From: Rebecca billardiae RCC1528
Taxonomy: Eukaryota > Haptophyta
Direction: 5' to 3'
Assembly: GCA_965240325.2 (NCBI GenBank)
Contig: OZ251224.1
Location: forward strand, 3,906,001-3,970,000
Length of the DNA stretch: 64,000 bases
Under the pieces are notes generated by a model, which worked only from the letters and a program-made list of their open reading frames with translations, ran no database searches and was not told the origin of the DNA. The position numbers and the translations under genes were made by a program. Shown piece by piece: positions 1 through 9,236 of this stretch (position 1 is its first letter; every line of letters starts with the position of its first letter).

Positions 1-8
1 TTCTCCGC

Positions 9-3000
9 ATGGCCGCGCGCAGCAGGAGCGGCGCCGCGCTGCTCCTGGTGGCCGTCGCCTTGCGTGCGGGCGTCGTCACGCCAGAGGTGCACGAGTCGCC
101 GTACGAGCACACGCTCATCATCTCTGCGCCCGACGGCCGCGACCCCAGCTCCGTCGGCCCGCTCGTCGCGGCCGCGCCGAATGGCACGGTGAGAGTGCGG
201 CGGCATGTGGACCACGTGCTCGCAGGCGGCTGCATCATCGCGTGCACCGAGGAGGGGCTCGCGTACTTCCAGGCGCTCGCGGCGCAAGCGGAGCTTTTCG
301 TCGAGGAATCGCAGCGCGTCCACGCCTACAGGCCCGTCAAGTTGCCCGCGCCGCGTCGGCGGCTGCAGGGCGCGCCGCCGTCGTGGGGCCTCGACCGCAT
401 CGACGGCAGCATCGACAGCCAGCCGTACGCGCCAGCGGTGACCGGCGTGGGCGCGCACATCTTCATCCTCGACACGGGCGTGCACGAGAGCCACAACGAG
501 TTCTCCGGCGGCCGCATCGGCCAGGGCCAGGACATGACGACCGACCCGGACGGCTCGAGCCAGGCGGACGTGGACGGTCACGGCACGCACTGCGCGGGCA
601 CGGCGGGCGGCAACACGGTGGGGGTCGCCACGGGCGCGACGCTCCACGGCGTGAAGGTGCTCGGCGACGACGGCTCCGGCTGGACCTCGGACATCGTCGC
701 CGGCATGGAGTGGGTGATGCAGCGCGCCGACCTGCGCCCGGCCGTTGTCTCGATGAGCCTGGGCGGCGGCTTCTCGTACATGAACAACCTGGCGGTGCGC
801 CGGCTGTACGACGCGGGGATCGTGACGGTCGTCGCCGCGGGGAACGACGCGTCGGACGCGTGCACCTTCTCCCCCGCCTCCGCGCCCGAGGCCATCACCG
901 TCGGCGCGACGACGACCAGCGACACGGTGGCGGGCTACTCGAACACGGGCGCGTGCGTGGACATCTGGGCGCCAGGCAGCGACATCTACAGCTCGGTCCC
1001 GTGCCGCAACCCGCCGTGCACGCAGTCGGAGTACCGGAACCACCGGTACGACACGTACTCGGGCACCTCGATGGCCTGCCCGCACGTCGCCGGCGTCGTG
1101 GCGCAGGTCTTTGAGCTCGACCCGCTCGCGACGCCGGCGCAGGTGCTGGCGCGCCTGCAGAGCGCGGCGATCAGCGGCGTGCCGGGCAACCAGGCGGCGC
1201 CGAACCGGCTGCTGCTGCAGGTGGTCGAGTCGTACGCCGCGCCGCCCTCGCCCCCTTCGCCGCCGCCCGGCGGCACCCCCGCGCACTGCCCGTACACGCT
1301 CGAGGTGAGCATCAGTCCGGACTCGTACTCGTGGGAGGAGACGTCGTGGGCGGTGTACCTGGACGGGGACGTGCTCTTCTCCGGCGGGGAGGAGGGCGGC
1401 ACGGGCTGCGTGCTCGGCGGGCGGACGCACACGTTCGTGATCTACGACGACTACGGCGACGGGCTGTGCTGCGCGTACGGCTCGGGCTCGTACACCGTCT
1501 CCGTGCTCGGCGGGCCGGTCGTCGCGTCCGGCGCCTTCGCAGATGGGTACCAGGAGTCGACCGATTTCCAGCTCGAGTTCCGGCCGCCGCCGCCGAGCCC
1601 GCCGCCGAGCCCGCCGCCGCCGCCGTACTCGCCGCCGCCGTCGCCGAGCCCGCGGCCGCCGCCGTACCCGCCGCCGCCGAGCCCACCGCCGAGCCCGCCG
1701 CCGAGCCCGCCGCCCTCGACGCCGCCGAGATCGCCGCCGCCCTCGCCGCCCAGCCCGCCGCCGAGCCCACCGCCGCCGTCCCCGCCGCCGCCCTCGCCGC
1801 CGAGCCCACCGCCGAGCCCGCCGCCGTCGCAGTCGCCAAGCCCACCGCCAAGCCCGCCGCCGCGGCCACCCAGCACACCGCCATTGCCACCGCCGAGCCC
1901 GCCGCCAAGCCCGCCGCCGCCGTCGCCGCCCCCGCCGAGCCCACCGCCCCCACCGCCGAGCCCGCCGCCGTCGCCACCGCCGAGCCCGCCGCCGTCCCCG
2001 CCACCCCCCCCGCCGCCGCCACCGCCGAGCCCGCCGCCGTCTCCACCGCCGAGCACGCCGCCGTCCCCGCCACCACGCCCGCCACCGCCACCGCCGAGCC
2101 CGCCGCCGTCGCCGCCGCCGAGCCCGCCGCCGCCACCGCCGTCCGCACCGCCAAGTCCGCCGCCGTCGCCGCCGCCAAACCCGCCGCCGCCGCCGCCGTC
2201 GCCACCGCCGAGCCCACCACCCCCATCGTCACCGCCCCAGCCGCCGTCGCCAGGGCCAAGCCCGCCGTCACCCCCACCGCCTCCATCACCGCCGCCATCG
2301 CCGCCACCGCCTACGCCACCGCCGCCTACGCCACCGCCCAGCCCGCCCCCCAACCCGCCGCCGCCGCCACCACCGAGCCCACCGCCGAGCCCACCGCCCA
2401 ACCCGCCGCCGACGCCACCGCCGAGCCCGCCGCCGAGCCCGCCACCCAGCCCGCCGCCACCGCCACCGCCGAGCCCGCCGCCGAGCCCGCCGCCCAGCCC
2501 GCCGCCGATGCCACCGCCGAGCCCGCCGCCCAGCCCGCCGCCCAGCCCGCCGCCGACGCCACCGCCGAGCCCGCCGCCCAGCCCGCCGCCCAGCCCGCCG
2601 CCGACGCCACCGCCGAGCCCGCCGCCGAGCCCGCCGCCCAGCCCGCCGCCGACGCCACCGCCGAGCCCACCGCCGAGCCCGCCACCGCCTTCGCCACCGC
2701 CGCCCGCGCCACCGCCGAGCCCACCGCCCAGCCCGCCACCCAGCCCACCGCCGAGCCCTCCACCGCCGAGCCCACCGCCGCCGAGTCCGCCGCCACCTCC
2801 ACCGCCCTCACCGCCGCCCTCACCGCCGCCCTCACGGCCTCCTCCGAGCCAGCCTCCGCCACCGCCGCCGTCTCCGCCACCATCTCCGCCCCCAAGCCCG
2901 CCACCGCCGAGTCCGCCGCCTCCACCGCCGCCTTCGCCGCCGCCAAGCCCACCGCCCAGTCCGCCCCCGCCGCCCCCGTCGCCGCCGCCATCCCCGCCGC

Positions 3001-4676
3001 CGAGCACGCCACCGAGCCCACCTCCGTCGCCACCGCCGCCGCCGCCGCCGAGCCCGCCGCCGTCCTCACCGCCCTCCCCTCCGCCGAGTCCGCCGCCGCC
3101 ACCGCCGCCGCCATCCACACCGCCCAGCCCGCCGCCGCGTGTGCCGCCGAGCCCGCCGCCCTCTCCGCCGCCACCGTCCTCGCCGCCCTCTCCGCCGCCC
3201 AGCCCCAACCCGCTGCCGCCGCCAAGCCCGCCTCCCCCCGCCCCTCCGCCCGTGCCGCCGCCGTCGCCGCCGCCGGGTGCGCCGCCGAGCCCGCCGCCTC
3301 CCCCACCGCCCTCGCCGACGCCGCCCCCGCCGCTGCCGCCGCCCTCGCCGCCGCCGCCGTCCCCTCCGCCAACCGACGACGTGGTGGACGCCTCTGTGGA
3401 GATGGCGGGCAGCGTGACGGACTGGGACGAGGGGCGCAAGGCGAGCTTCGCCAACGCCACCGCCGAGGCCCTCGGCGTGCGCGAGGAGCGGGTGCGGGTG
3501 ACGGGCGTCACAGCCGCCTCCGTCCGCGTCGCCTTCCGCGTCGTGCAGGTCCGCTCCGAGTACGGCGGGTCGAGGGGAGTCCGGGAGATGCTGGCGGACG
3601 GCTCCTCGCCCGCGGTCGCCGCGCTGCTGCAGAAGGTGGAGGCGGCGACCAGCCTGCAGCCCGTCGCGGGCTCGCTCGCGCTCACGCCCGCGCCCTCGCC
3701 GCCGCCGCCGCCGCCGCCGGCCCAAGCCGACACAGCGAGCGGTGGGGATGGCAGCGGCGGCAGCGGCAGCGGCGGCGGCGATGGCAGCTCGGGCGGCGGC
3801 GACAGTAGCGACGACGCCGCAGAGGCGACACTGGCGGGCACGGGCGACCGCTTCGGCGCCACGCTGATCGCCGCGACTGTCGGCGGCGGCGCAGGCGGCT
3901 GCCTGCTGCTCGGCGTCGGCGCGTGGCTCGCCGCCCGTGCCTGGCGCTCGCGCAAGCTGCGCGAAGACGTGCGCGAGGTGCGCCGGCGGAGCCGCGACGG
4001 CAGCGGCAGCGGGGGGCCGGGCGGCGCGGTGGGGCCGGCGGAGCGCACTCTCGGCGCCGCAATCACGCCGATCAGGCCACCGCCGGCCAACACGCCCATG
4101 CGACCGGCCCCGCCACCGGCGGCAGTGCGCGCCGCAGCCGCGGAGGCGCCCACGCCCCGCCCCGCCGATGCCGACGCTTCGACCGCCGCTGAGGCCTGGT
4201 GGGCGCCGTTGGCGTGGCTCTGGGGTGAGCAGCAGCAGCAGCCGGCGCCGGCCGGCACTGGCGCGGCGGCGCGCGAGCGCGACACTCCGCCCGCCGTCGA
4301 GCTGCCCGAGCCCGCACCGCCGGCCGAGCCTCTAGCCGAGAGCAGCTGGCTCGCCCCCTGGACGTGGACGATGTGGTCCGCCCAGCCCGCGCCCGCGCCC
4401 GCAGCCGAGTCCGATGGCGGCGCCTTCCGCTGGCTGTTTGGCGAGTGGGCGTGGGGCTCGATGGACGCGGTGGCTGTCACTGCGCCGCCGCAGAACGCCG
4501 AGCCGACGACGCCGGCGGTTGACGGTGCCGGTAGCCAGAGGCCGAGCGCGCTGGCGACGACGCCAGCGGCCGCCAGCACGGCAGCCGGCAGCCGGAGGTG
4601 GAGTGCGCCCGTGACGGCGCCAGCCGCCAGCACGGCAGCCGGCAGCCGGAGGTGGAGCATGAGTGGCGCCGTCTAG
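9..4676 (+). CDS. Secreted/membrane subtilisin-like protease with pherophorin-type proline-rich rod
   Basis: A single 1555-residue reading frame. An N-terminal hydrophobic signal peptide precedes a propeptide-like region and a peptidase S8 (proteinase K-like) domain with Asp155 (ILDTGVHES), His191 (DGHGTHCAGT), oxyanion Asn279 (VVAAGNDAS) and Ser354 (SGTSMACPHVAG), so all catalytic residues are present. A domain containing YDDYGDGLCCAYGSGSYTV follows (about residues 430-520). Residues about 525-1122 are almost pure SPPP/PPPP repeats, as in pherophorins and other Hyp-rich algal wall proteins. A small domain (about 1123-1210), a Gly/Ser linker, a transmembrane helix near 1283-1312 and a basic, Trp-rich cytoplasmic tail complete it. 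Expected topology is an extracellular protease on a rigid rod. The start lies only 8 bases inside the window, so an upstream exon cannot be excluded. Substrate is unknown; wall or scale remodelling is inference. Confidence 0.85.
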   Translation: MAARSRSGAALLLVAVALRAGVVTPEVHESPYEHTLIISAPDGRDPSSVGPLVAAAPNGTVRVRRHVDHVLAGGCIIACTEEGLAYFQALAAQAELFVEESQRVHAYRPVKLPAPRRRLQGAPPSWGLDRIDGSIDSQPYAPAVTGVGAHIFILDTGVHESHNEFSGGRIGQGQDMTTDPDGSSQADVDGHGTHCAGTAGGNTVGVATGATLHGVKVLGDDGSGWTSDIVAGMEWVMQRADLRPAVVSMSLGGGFSYMNNLAVRRLYDAGIVTVVAAGNDASDACTFSPASAPEAITVGATTTSDTVAGYSNTGACVDIWAPGSDIYSSVPCRNPPCTQSEYRNHRYDTYSGTSMACPHVAGVVAQVFELDPLATPAQVLARLQSAAISGVPGNQAAPNRLLLQVVESYAAPPSPPSPPPGGTPAHCPYTLEVSISPDSYSWEETSWAVYLDGDVLFSGGEEGGTGCVLGGRTHTFVIYDDYGDGLCCAYGSGSYTVSVLGGPVVASGAFADGYQESTDFQLEFRPPPPSPPPSPPPPPYSPPPSPSPRPPPYPPPPSPPPSPPPSPPPSTPPRSPPPSPPSPPPSPPPPSPPPPSPPSPPPSPPPSQSPSPPPSPPPRPPSTPPLPPPSPPPSPPPPSPPPPSPPPPPPSPPPSPPPSPPPSPPPPPPPPPPSPPPSPPPSTPPSPPPRPPPPPPSPPPSPPPSPPPPPPSAPPSPPPSPPPNPPPPPPSPPPSPPPPSSPPQPPSPGPSPPSPPPPPSPPPSPPPPTPPPPTPPPSPPPNPPPPPPPSPPPSPPPNPPPTPPPSPPPSPPPSPPPPPPPSPPPSPPPSPPPMPPPSPPPSPPPSPPPTPPPSPPPSPPPSPPPTPPPSPPPSPPPSPPPTPPPSPPPSPPPPSPPPPAPPPSPPPSPPPSPPPSPPPPSPPPPSPPPPPPPSPPPSPPPSRPPPSQPPPPPPSPPPSPPPSPPPPSPPPPPPPSPPPSPPPSPPPPPPSPPPSPPPSTPPSPPPSPPPPPPPSPPPSSPPSPPPSPPPPPPPPSTPPSPPPRVPPSPPPSPPPPSSPPSPPPSPNPLPPPSPPPPAPPPVPPPSPPPGAPPSPPPPPPPSPTPPPPLPPPSPPPPSPPPTDDVVDASVEMAGSVTDWDEGRKASFANATAEALGVREERVRVTGVTAASVRVAFRVVQVRSEYGGSRGVREMLADGSSPAVAALLQKVEAATSLQPVAGSLALTPAPSPPPPPPPAQADTASGGDGSGGSGSGGGDGSSGGGDSSDDAAEATLAGTGDRFGATLIAATVGGGAGGCLLLGVGAWLAARAWRSRKLREDVREVRRRSRDGSGSGGPGGAVGPAERTLGAAITPIRPPPANTPMRPAPPPAAVRAAAAEAPTPRPADADASTAAEAWWAPLAWLWGEQQQQPAPAGTGAAARERDTPPAVELPEPAPPAEPLAESSWLAPWTWTMWSAQPAPAPAAESDGGAFRWLFGEWAWGSMDAVAVTAPPQNAEPTTPAVDGAGSQRPSALATTPAAASTAAGSRRWSAPVTAPAASTAAGSRRWSMSGAV
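1585..3372 (+). repeat. Degenerate CCG/CCA/AGC-rich repeat encoding the SPPP rod
   Basis: About 1.8 kb of imperfect tandem units coding SPPP, PPPP, NPPP and TPPP. Between about 2500 and 2690 the units form a cleaner higher-order repeat (SPPPSPPPSPPPTPPP). The composition leaves several other frames open for hundreds of codons, giving false Gly-, Ala- and Arg-rich ORFs on both strands. Confidence 0.95.
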
Positions 4677-5003
4677 AGCTATCTTCATCATGACAAATTT
4701 ATAAGTTATAATTCTTAATTAAATATATATTATTCTTCATTTCTGTCCGTCAGTGTCACGGTATACGGCTATTATTTAACTCTATGTCTATTAGCTATGA
4801 ATCGCCTATGAGTATGACAATGTCGCTATTGCTGGCAGGCTGACATCAACGCGCCAGCTGATCTCGATGATGCCATCATCATCAGCAGTGACACTGATTG
4901 ACTAGTAGTCGTAGTGTCAATCATTCAATCAATGATCCAAAACGCCGTCGTGCTGCCTGCTGCACTACGTGCCTGCTGGCTGCTGGCCGTCCGATTCACT
5001 GTC
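4677..5003. other. Intergenic region, AT-rich at its start
   Basis: The first 120 bases after the protease stop are strongly AT-rich, consistent with a 3' UTR or polyadenylation region. No gene or repeat is seen in the rest. Confidence 0.6.
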
Positions 5004-5975
5004 TCATTCGATGGCCTCGACCAGCCCTCGCGCCACGAAGGCGAGCACGGCCGAGCGACGGTCGGCGCTACTCGCCGCATCGTAGTCACGCGCGAGCGCC
5101 TCAACATCAAAGTCGTCCCACTCAACCCCGCGCTCGACCGCGTCGTCGAGCCTGCTCGCCGCCCGCTCCGCGGCCAGCTGCGCGGGATTGGCCTCGGCGT
5201 CCGGGCTGCCGCCGCGCGCGCCCTCCCGGCCTGTCTTGACCTGGTCGCGGTACTCGGAGACGAGCAGCTCGGCAGGGACGCGGGCGACGCTCCGCGCGGC
5301 GACGAGGTCGACGCCAAGCGTGTCGAGCGGCTCGAAGAGCGCTGCGAGCGCCAGGTCACGCGCCTCCTCGGCGCGTCCCGTGTGTATCGCGAGCTGCGCC
5401 TGCGCCCACAGCGCGCAGCCCCAGCCGGGGTTGAGCTCCGTGCAGCGCTCGGCGGCGATGCTGGCGGCGGTCTGGTCGCCACGCTGCAGGTGCGCCAAGG
5501 ACAGCCGCTCCCAGATGTCGACGAACGCGCCCGCGCGCATCAGCAGGTACCGATCGAGCCCAAGCTTGCCAAGCACCTCGTCGCGCGGGTTGAAGAGCGG
5601 CGGACTCGGCTCGGCCGCATCGGCTTCGGCGGCCATCTGCTCCCACTCGGGGTGCGCGCGGGCGTGGGCCTCGGCGACGAGCCGGTGCATCAACGAGCGC
5701 ACCGAGCCGAGCGGCTTCAGCGACCGCGCCCCGCCTTTGGGCGATCTGCACGTCTCCACGGCAATCCACTCGTCCGGCGCGTTTGGCGCACGCGCCGGGA
5801 TCACTCCGGTCACGCGGGCGCCGCACTCGCTGGCGTACAGCGGGACGACGAGAGGATGGAGGCCCACGCGATCGCGGGCGTCGAGGAGCGTGGCGGGGCT
5901 CGGACCGCGCTGCACCGCGCGACGCAGCGCCGACACCACGCCGATGCTCACGACGGATCGCGCAGATGACGCCAT
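5004..5975 (-). CDS. TPR-like protein, probably organelle-targeted
   Basis: A 323-residue frame if the start is [19 protein letters not shown] at 5975; an in-frame ATG at 6011 would add 12 residues. The N-terminus is basic and Ser/Ala/Val-rich like a transit peptide. The middle has two tetratricopeptide-like helical hairpins ([18 protein letters not shown] and [18 protein letters not shown]), with a well-conserved-looking stretch before them ([19 protein letters not shown]). The C-terminus is acidic and helical. TPR hairpins usually mediate protein binding; no partner can be named. It lies head-to-head with RPS3, 120 bp between start codons. The frame stays open upstream on the antisense of RPS3, but that part is shadow. 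Identity beyond TPR-like is not established. Confidence 0.65.
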   Translation of the reverse strand: MASSARSVVSIGVVSALRRAVQRGPSPATLLDARDRVGLHPLVVPLYASECGARVTGVIPARAPNAPDEWIAVETCRSPKGGARSLKPLGSVRSLMHRLVAEAHARAHPEWEQMAAEADAAEPSPPLFNPRDEVLGKLGLDRYLLMRAGAFVDIWERLSLAHLQRGDQTAASIAAERCTELNPGWGCALWAQAQLAIHTGRAEEARDLALAALFEPLDTLGVDLVAARSVARVPAELLVSEYRDQVKTGREGARGGSPDAEANPAQLAAERAASRLDDAVERGVEWDDFDVEALARDYDAASSADRRSAVLAFVARGLVEAIE

Positions 5976-6095
5976 CGTGCCGTAGTCCCGCCCGGACTCT
6001 TTGAGCTTCATCCGGACTTGACACGACGACCCTGTGTCCACGACGCCTGTCGTCGCTTTGCTCGTCCGCGGCGCTACACAGCACCGCTGCCCACC
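5976..6095. promoter_or_regulatory. Short shared intergenic region between TPR-like gene and RPS3
   Basis: Only 120 bp separate two divergent start codons, so this must hold both 5' UTRs and core promoters unless non-coding 5' exons exist. No TATA box is evident. The bidirectional role is inferred from geometry. Confidence 0.45.
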
Positions 6096-6917
6096 ATGGC
6101 AACGACGCAGCAGTCGAAGAAGCGCAAGTTCGTCGCGGATGGCGTGTTCTACGCTGAGCTGAACGAGATGCTCACGCGGGAGCTCGCGGAGGATGGCTAC
6201 TCGGGCGTCGAGGTGCGTGTGACGCCGATGCGTACGGAGATCATCATTCGCGCGACGCGCACGCAGAACGTGCTTGGCGAGAAGGGCCGGCGCATTCGCG
6301 AGCTGACGGGGCTGGTGCAGAAGCGCTGGCAGTTCGCTGAGGGCTCCGTCGAGCTCTACGCCGAGAAGGTGGCCAACCGTGGCCTGTGCGCCGTCGCGCA
6401 GTGCGAGTCTCTGCGCTATAAGCTCATCGGCGGCCTCGCCGTGCGCCGCGCGGCCTATGGCGTTGTCCGGTTCATCATGGAGAGCGGTACGCGCCGTGCG
6501 CGTGCCTGCCGTTGGCTGCCGCGTGGCAGACCCCCCGCCGAACGCTGCCGGCTCGAGCGCCGCCATGTGCTGCGCACTCACCCGCGCCCACCCGCGCCGC
6601 CTGTGCTCCCGCTCGGCTGCTCGGCTGTGCGCTCGCGCGCAGGCGCCAAGGGTGCGGAGGTGGTGATTGCGGGCAAGGTTCGCGGCGCGCGCGCCAAGGG
6701 CATGAAGTTCGGCGACGGCTACTTCATCCGCACTGGCCACCCGCACAAACTGTACGTCGACAACGCCATCCGCCACGTCTCGATGCGCCAGGGCATGATT
6801 GGCATCCGCGTCTCCATCATGCTTCCGCACGACCCGACTGGTAAGACGGGCCCGAAGACGCCGCTTCCGGATAAGGTCATCGTGCACGAGCCGAAGGAGG
6901 AGCCCGAGTACGTCTGA
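6096..6917 (+). CDS. RPS3: Cytosolic 40S ribosomal protein S3 (uS3)
   Basis: Two exons, 6096-6486 and 6643-6917, give a 221-residue protein. The KH type 2 domain is clear ([32 protein letters not shown]), as is the S3 C-terminal domain ([20 protein letters not shown], then [19 protein letters not shown]). uS3 lines the mRNA entry channel of the small subunit. The 156-nt intron (GTACGC...GCGCAG) splits a Gly codon, restoring MESGAKGAEV as in other eukaryotic S3 proteins. Its length is a multiple of three and it has no in-frame stop, so an unspliced translation reads through with 52 spurious residues. The start ATG has the context CCACCATGG. Slightly short C-terminus compared with animal S3. 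Confidence 0.95.
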   Translation: MATTQQSKKRKFVADGVFYAELNEMLTRELAEDGYSGVEVRVTPMRTEIIIRATRTQNVLGEKGRRIRELTGLVQKRWQFAEGSVELYAEKVANRGLCAVAQCESLRYKLIGGLAVRRAAYGVVRFIMESGTRRARACRWLPRGRPPAERCRLERRHVLRTHPRPPAPPVLPLGCSAVRSRAGAKGAEVVIAGKVRGARAKGMKFGDGYFIRTGHPHKLYVDNAIRHVSMRQGMIGIRVSIMLPHDPTGKTGPKTPLPDKVIVHEPKEEPEYV

Positions 6918-7488
6918 GCCCGCGGCGTGGCGCATCTGGGGGTGCGCCGTCCGCCCGGGGGCACCGTGCAACTGGCGCCGTGTGGCAAGTGTCTGCTGTT
7001 CAGGAGAGTCGGAGAGTCTGCGTAGTGCGTGGCTCTTCGGACTCAGTACTCAGTAGCTGCTTGGCCAGCTGACTCTGGTGCTGAGCCCGCGTGTAAGAAA
7101 CAATGGTCGGCCGGCGGGTCTGAGCCGTGGCCATGGGACCGGCGGCGCGACGTGTGCGCACCCAGAGTTGGGCAGCTCTGACGCGAGGTATGTGTGTCTT
7201 AGGCTGTTAGGCACGTTGGGCTCCGCCACTCAGTAAAGGCAGGGCTGATGACGACGCCAGCCCAATCGTCTAAAACTGTAGAACTCCCCCCTTGATTCCT
7301 TTGCTCTCACCAGAGCCAAGGGCCCTTGCCAGAGCTCTGCCAGAGCTCGTCTGCGATGCCAACGGTCATCGTCGCGATATGGACAATCTGTCAATCTCCA
7401 CAGCCACATTCTCCACAGCCGACAGCACCAGGTCGCGGGCGGCAGCGCACCGCGCGCTTCGAGGAGCAAGAAGGAGCCGCGCGCACAG
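6918..7488. other. Intergenic region, no gene recognised
   Basis: 571 bp with short overlapping ORFs on both strands and no recognisable domain. It should contain the RPS3 3' UTR and the Sel1 gene promoter. Confidence 0.5.
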
Positions 7489-8859
7489 ATGGACGAAACC
7501 AGCGCCTCGGTAAAGCTGCTTCGGCGCAGGTCGGCGCGAGGTGATGCGCGTGCCACGTACATTCTGGCTCATCGCTTCGCACGCGGAGACGGCGTCGCTC
7601 AGAGTTTGAGCGAGGCGATGCGCCTGCGGCACATCGCCGCCGAGTGTGGGCTTGCCGACGCTCAGGCCACTCTTGGCGATCTTCATTACCGGGTTATGCG
7701 TGGACCGAATCGCGATCTCGTCAAGGCAGCGCACTGGTACCGGCTGGCGGCCGAGCAGGGCCACTCAGTTGCACAGAACAACCTGGGCGTGTGCTGCGAG
7801 AAGGGCAAGGGCGTGCCGCAGGATATGGCCGAGGCGGTGCGCTGGTACCGGCTGGCGGCGGAGCAGGGCTTCGCACAGGCGCAGCTCACTATGGGCGTGT
7901 GCTGCGAGAAGGGCGAGGGCGTGCCGCAGGATATGGCCGAGGCGGTGCGCTGGTACCGGCTGGCGGCCGAGCAGGGCGACGCACAGGCGCAATTCAATAT
8001 GGGCCTGTGCTGCGAGAAGGGCCAGGGCGTGCCGCAGGATATGGCCGAGGCGGTGCGCTGGTTCCGGCTGGCGGCCGAGCAGGGCCACTCAGTTGCGCAG
8101 CACAACATGGGCGCGTGCTGCCAGAAGGGCCAGGGCGTGCCGCAGGATATGGACGAGGCGGTGCGCTGGTACCGGCTGGCAGCCGAGCAGGGCTACACAC
8201 AGGCGCAGTGCAACCTGGGCGTATGCTGCCAGAAGGGCCAGGGCGTGCCGCAGGATATGGACGAGGCGGTGCGCTGGTACCGGCTGGCAGCCGAGCAGGG
8301 CTACACACAGGCGCAGTGCAACCTGGGCGTATGCTGCGAGAAGGGCCAGGGCGTGCCACAGGATGTAGCCGAGGCGGCGCGCTGGTTTCGGCTTGCGGCC
8401 GAGCAGGGCCACTCAGTTGCACAGAACAACCTGGGTGTGTGCTGCGAGAAGGGCAAGGGCGTGCCGCAGGACATGGCCGAGGCGGCGCGCTGGTACCGGC
8501 TGGCAACAGATAGCAATATTTGGCCTGGCGCTTCCTACCAGCTTGGGCGGCTGACACTTTTGGGCGAGGGAGTCGAGCGCGATGTGGAAGAGGGCGCGCG
8601 ACTGCTGCGCAGTGCTTTTGAGCTCGACAGCTCTCTCGACCCTGCGAAAATGCTGGCCGCCGAGTTTGCGGGGGAGCGCGAGGTGGTGTCCAAGTGCTGC
8701 ATGGTGTGCGCACAGTCAGGCCGCCGAACCGTGAAGAAGTGCGACCGGTGTCGCGTGGCTGTCTTCTGCTCTCACGACCACCTGCGGCTAGCGTGGAAGG
8801 CGCACAAGCCGCACTGCATCGAATGGCATCGGACGGCTGCTGCGAGGCCTGACGGCTGA
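7489..8859 (+). CDS. Sel1-like repeat protein with C-terminal MYND zinc finger
   Basis: A single 456-residue frame. About ten 36-residue Sel1-like repeats fill residues about 10-380, with consensus RWYRLAAEQG, AQxNLGVCCEKG and GVPQDMAEA. A MYND finger follows (KCCMVCAQSGRRTVKKCDRC, then VAVFCSHDHLRLAWKAHKPH); its Cys and His ligands C-x2-C...C-x2-C...C...H...H-x3-C are visible. Sel1 repeats form alpha-solenoid scaffolds; MYND fingers bind proline-rich peptides. The combination is typical of large algal and protist families, so paralogues are likely. The ATG at 7489 is the first in frame. No intron is needed. A regulatory adaptor role is inference. Confidence 0.85.
   Translation: MDETSASVKLLRRRSARGDARATYILAHRFARGDGVAQSLSEAMRLRHIAAECGLADAQATLGDLHYRVMRGPNRDLVKAAHWYRLAAEQGHSVAQNNLGVCCEKGKGVPQDMAEAVRWYRLAAEQGFAQAQLTMGVCCEKGEGVPQDMAEAVRWYRLAAEQGDAQAQFNMGLCCEKGQGVPQDMAEAVRWFRLAAEQGHSVAQHNMGACCQKGQGVPQDMDEAVRWYRLAAEQGYTQAQCNLGVCCQKGQGVPQDMDEAVRWYRLAAEQGYTQAQCNLGVCCEKGQGVPQDVAEAARWFRLAAEQGHSVAQNNLGVCCEKGKGVPQDMAEAARWYRLATDSNIWPGASYQLGRLTLLGEGVERDVEEGARLLRSAFELDSSLDPAKMLAAEFAGEREVVSKCCMVCAQSGRRTVKKCDRCRVAVFCSHDHLRLAWKAHKPHCIEWHRTAAARPDG
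7732..8488 (+). repeat. Seven near-identical 108-bp coding repeats (Sel1 units)
   Basis: Seven tandem 108-bp units with very high nucleotide identity. The units at about 8155-8262 and 8263-8370 are almost indistinguishable, indicating recent unequal crossover or conversion. Repeats outside this block are diverged. Confidence 0.85.
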
Positions 8860-9236
8860 TGAACGAGCAGAGCAGAGACTACTACGACTATATATATAGA
8901 TAGAGAGAGAGACGATCGACGAGCAAAGAGAGAGACGACGAGCGAAGAGAGAGACTACGATGAGCGGATGATATGATGATTGATGATGATGATGACGAGC
9001 TCAGTCCGGCAACGAAGAGAGAGATGATGACGCGATACGCGCGAAAACTCGTCCATCCGGTGCGCCACGCGGGTGCTGATGTGAGCTGCGCGCTGATCAT
9101 GATGTCAGCACCGATGCGGATTCTGATGTAACAATCACTATATGTGGTGTTAGGCGCTGCACTCACTGTGGCTTATAGTCAGACAGGCCAGACATCGACT
9201 CGCGGCCATCAGTCACAGCTGAGACTGAGCGCGGCA
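8860..9236. other. Convergent intergenic region with GA-rich simple repeat
   Basis: Positions about 8880-9035 hold degenerate GAGAGAGAC / GACGAGCGA low-complexity sequence. No gene is seen. It separates the converging 3' ends of the Sel1 and HDAC genes. Confidence 0.5.

Noticed and set aside
1331-3808. 825-codon Ala/Thr/Pro-rich plus frame and 624-codon Arg/His-rich plus frame
   Set aside because: Frame-shifted readings of the same CCG/GCC repeats; no domain outside the repeat.
1451-4660. 1069-codon Gly-rich minus-strand frame opposite the protease
   Set aside because: It is the reverse complement of the SPPP repeat and flanks; the plus frame has complete subtilase motifs.
5976-6971. Upstream half of the 655-codon minus frame overlapping RPS3
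   Set aside because: It is antisense to RPS3 exons and intron; TPR-like coding character begins only near 5975.
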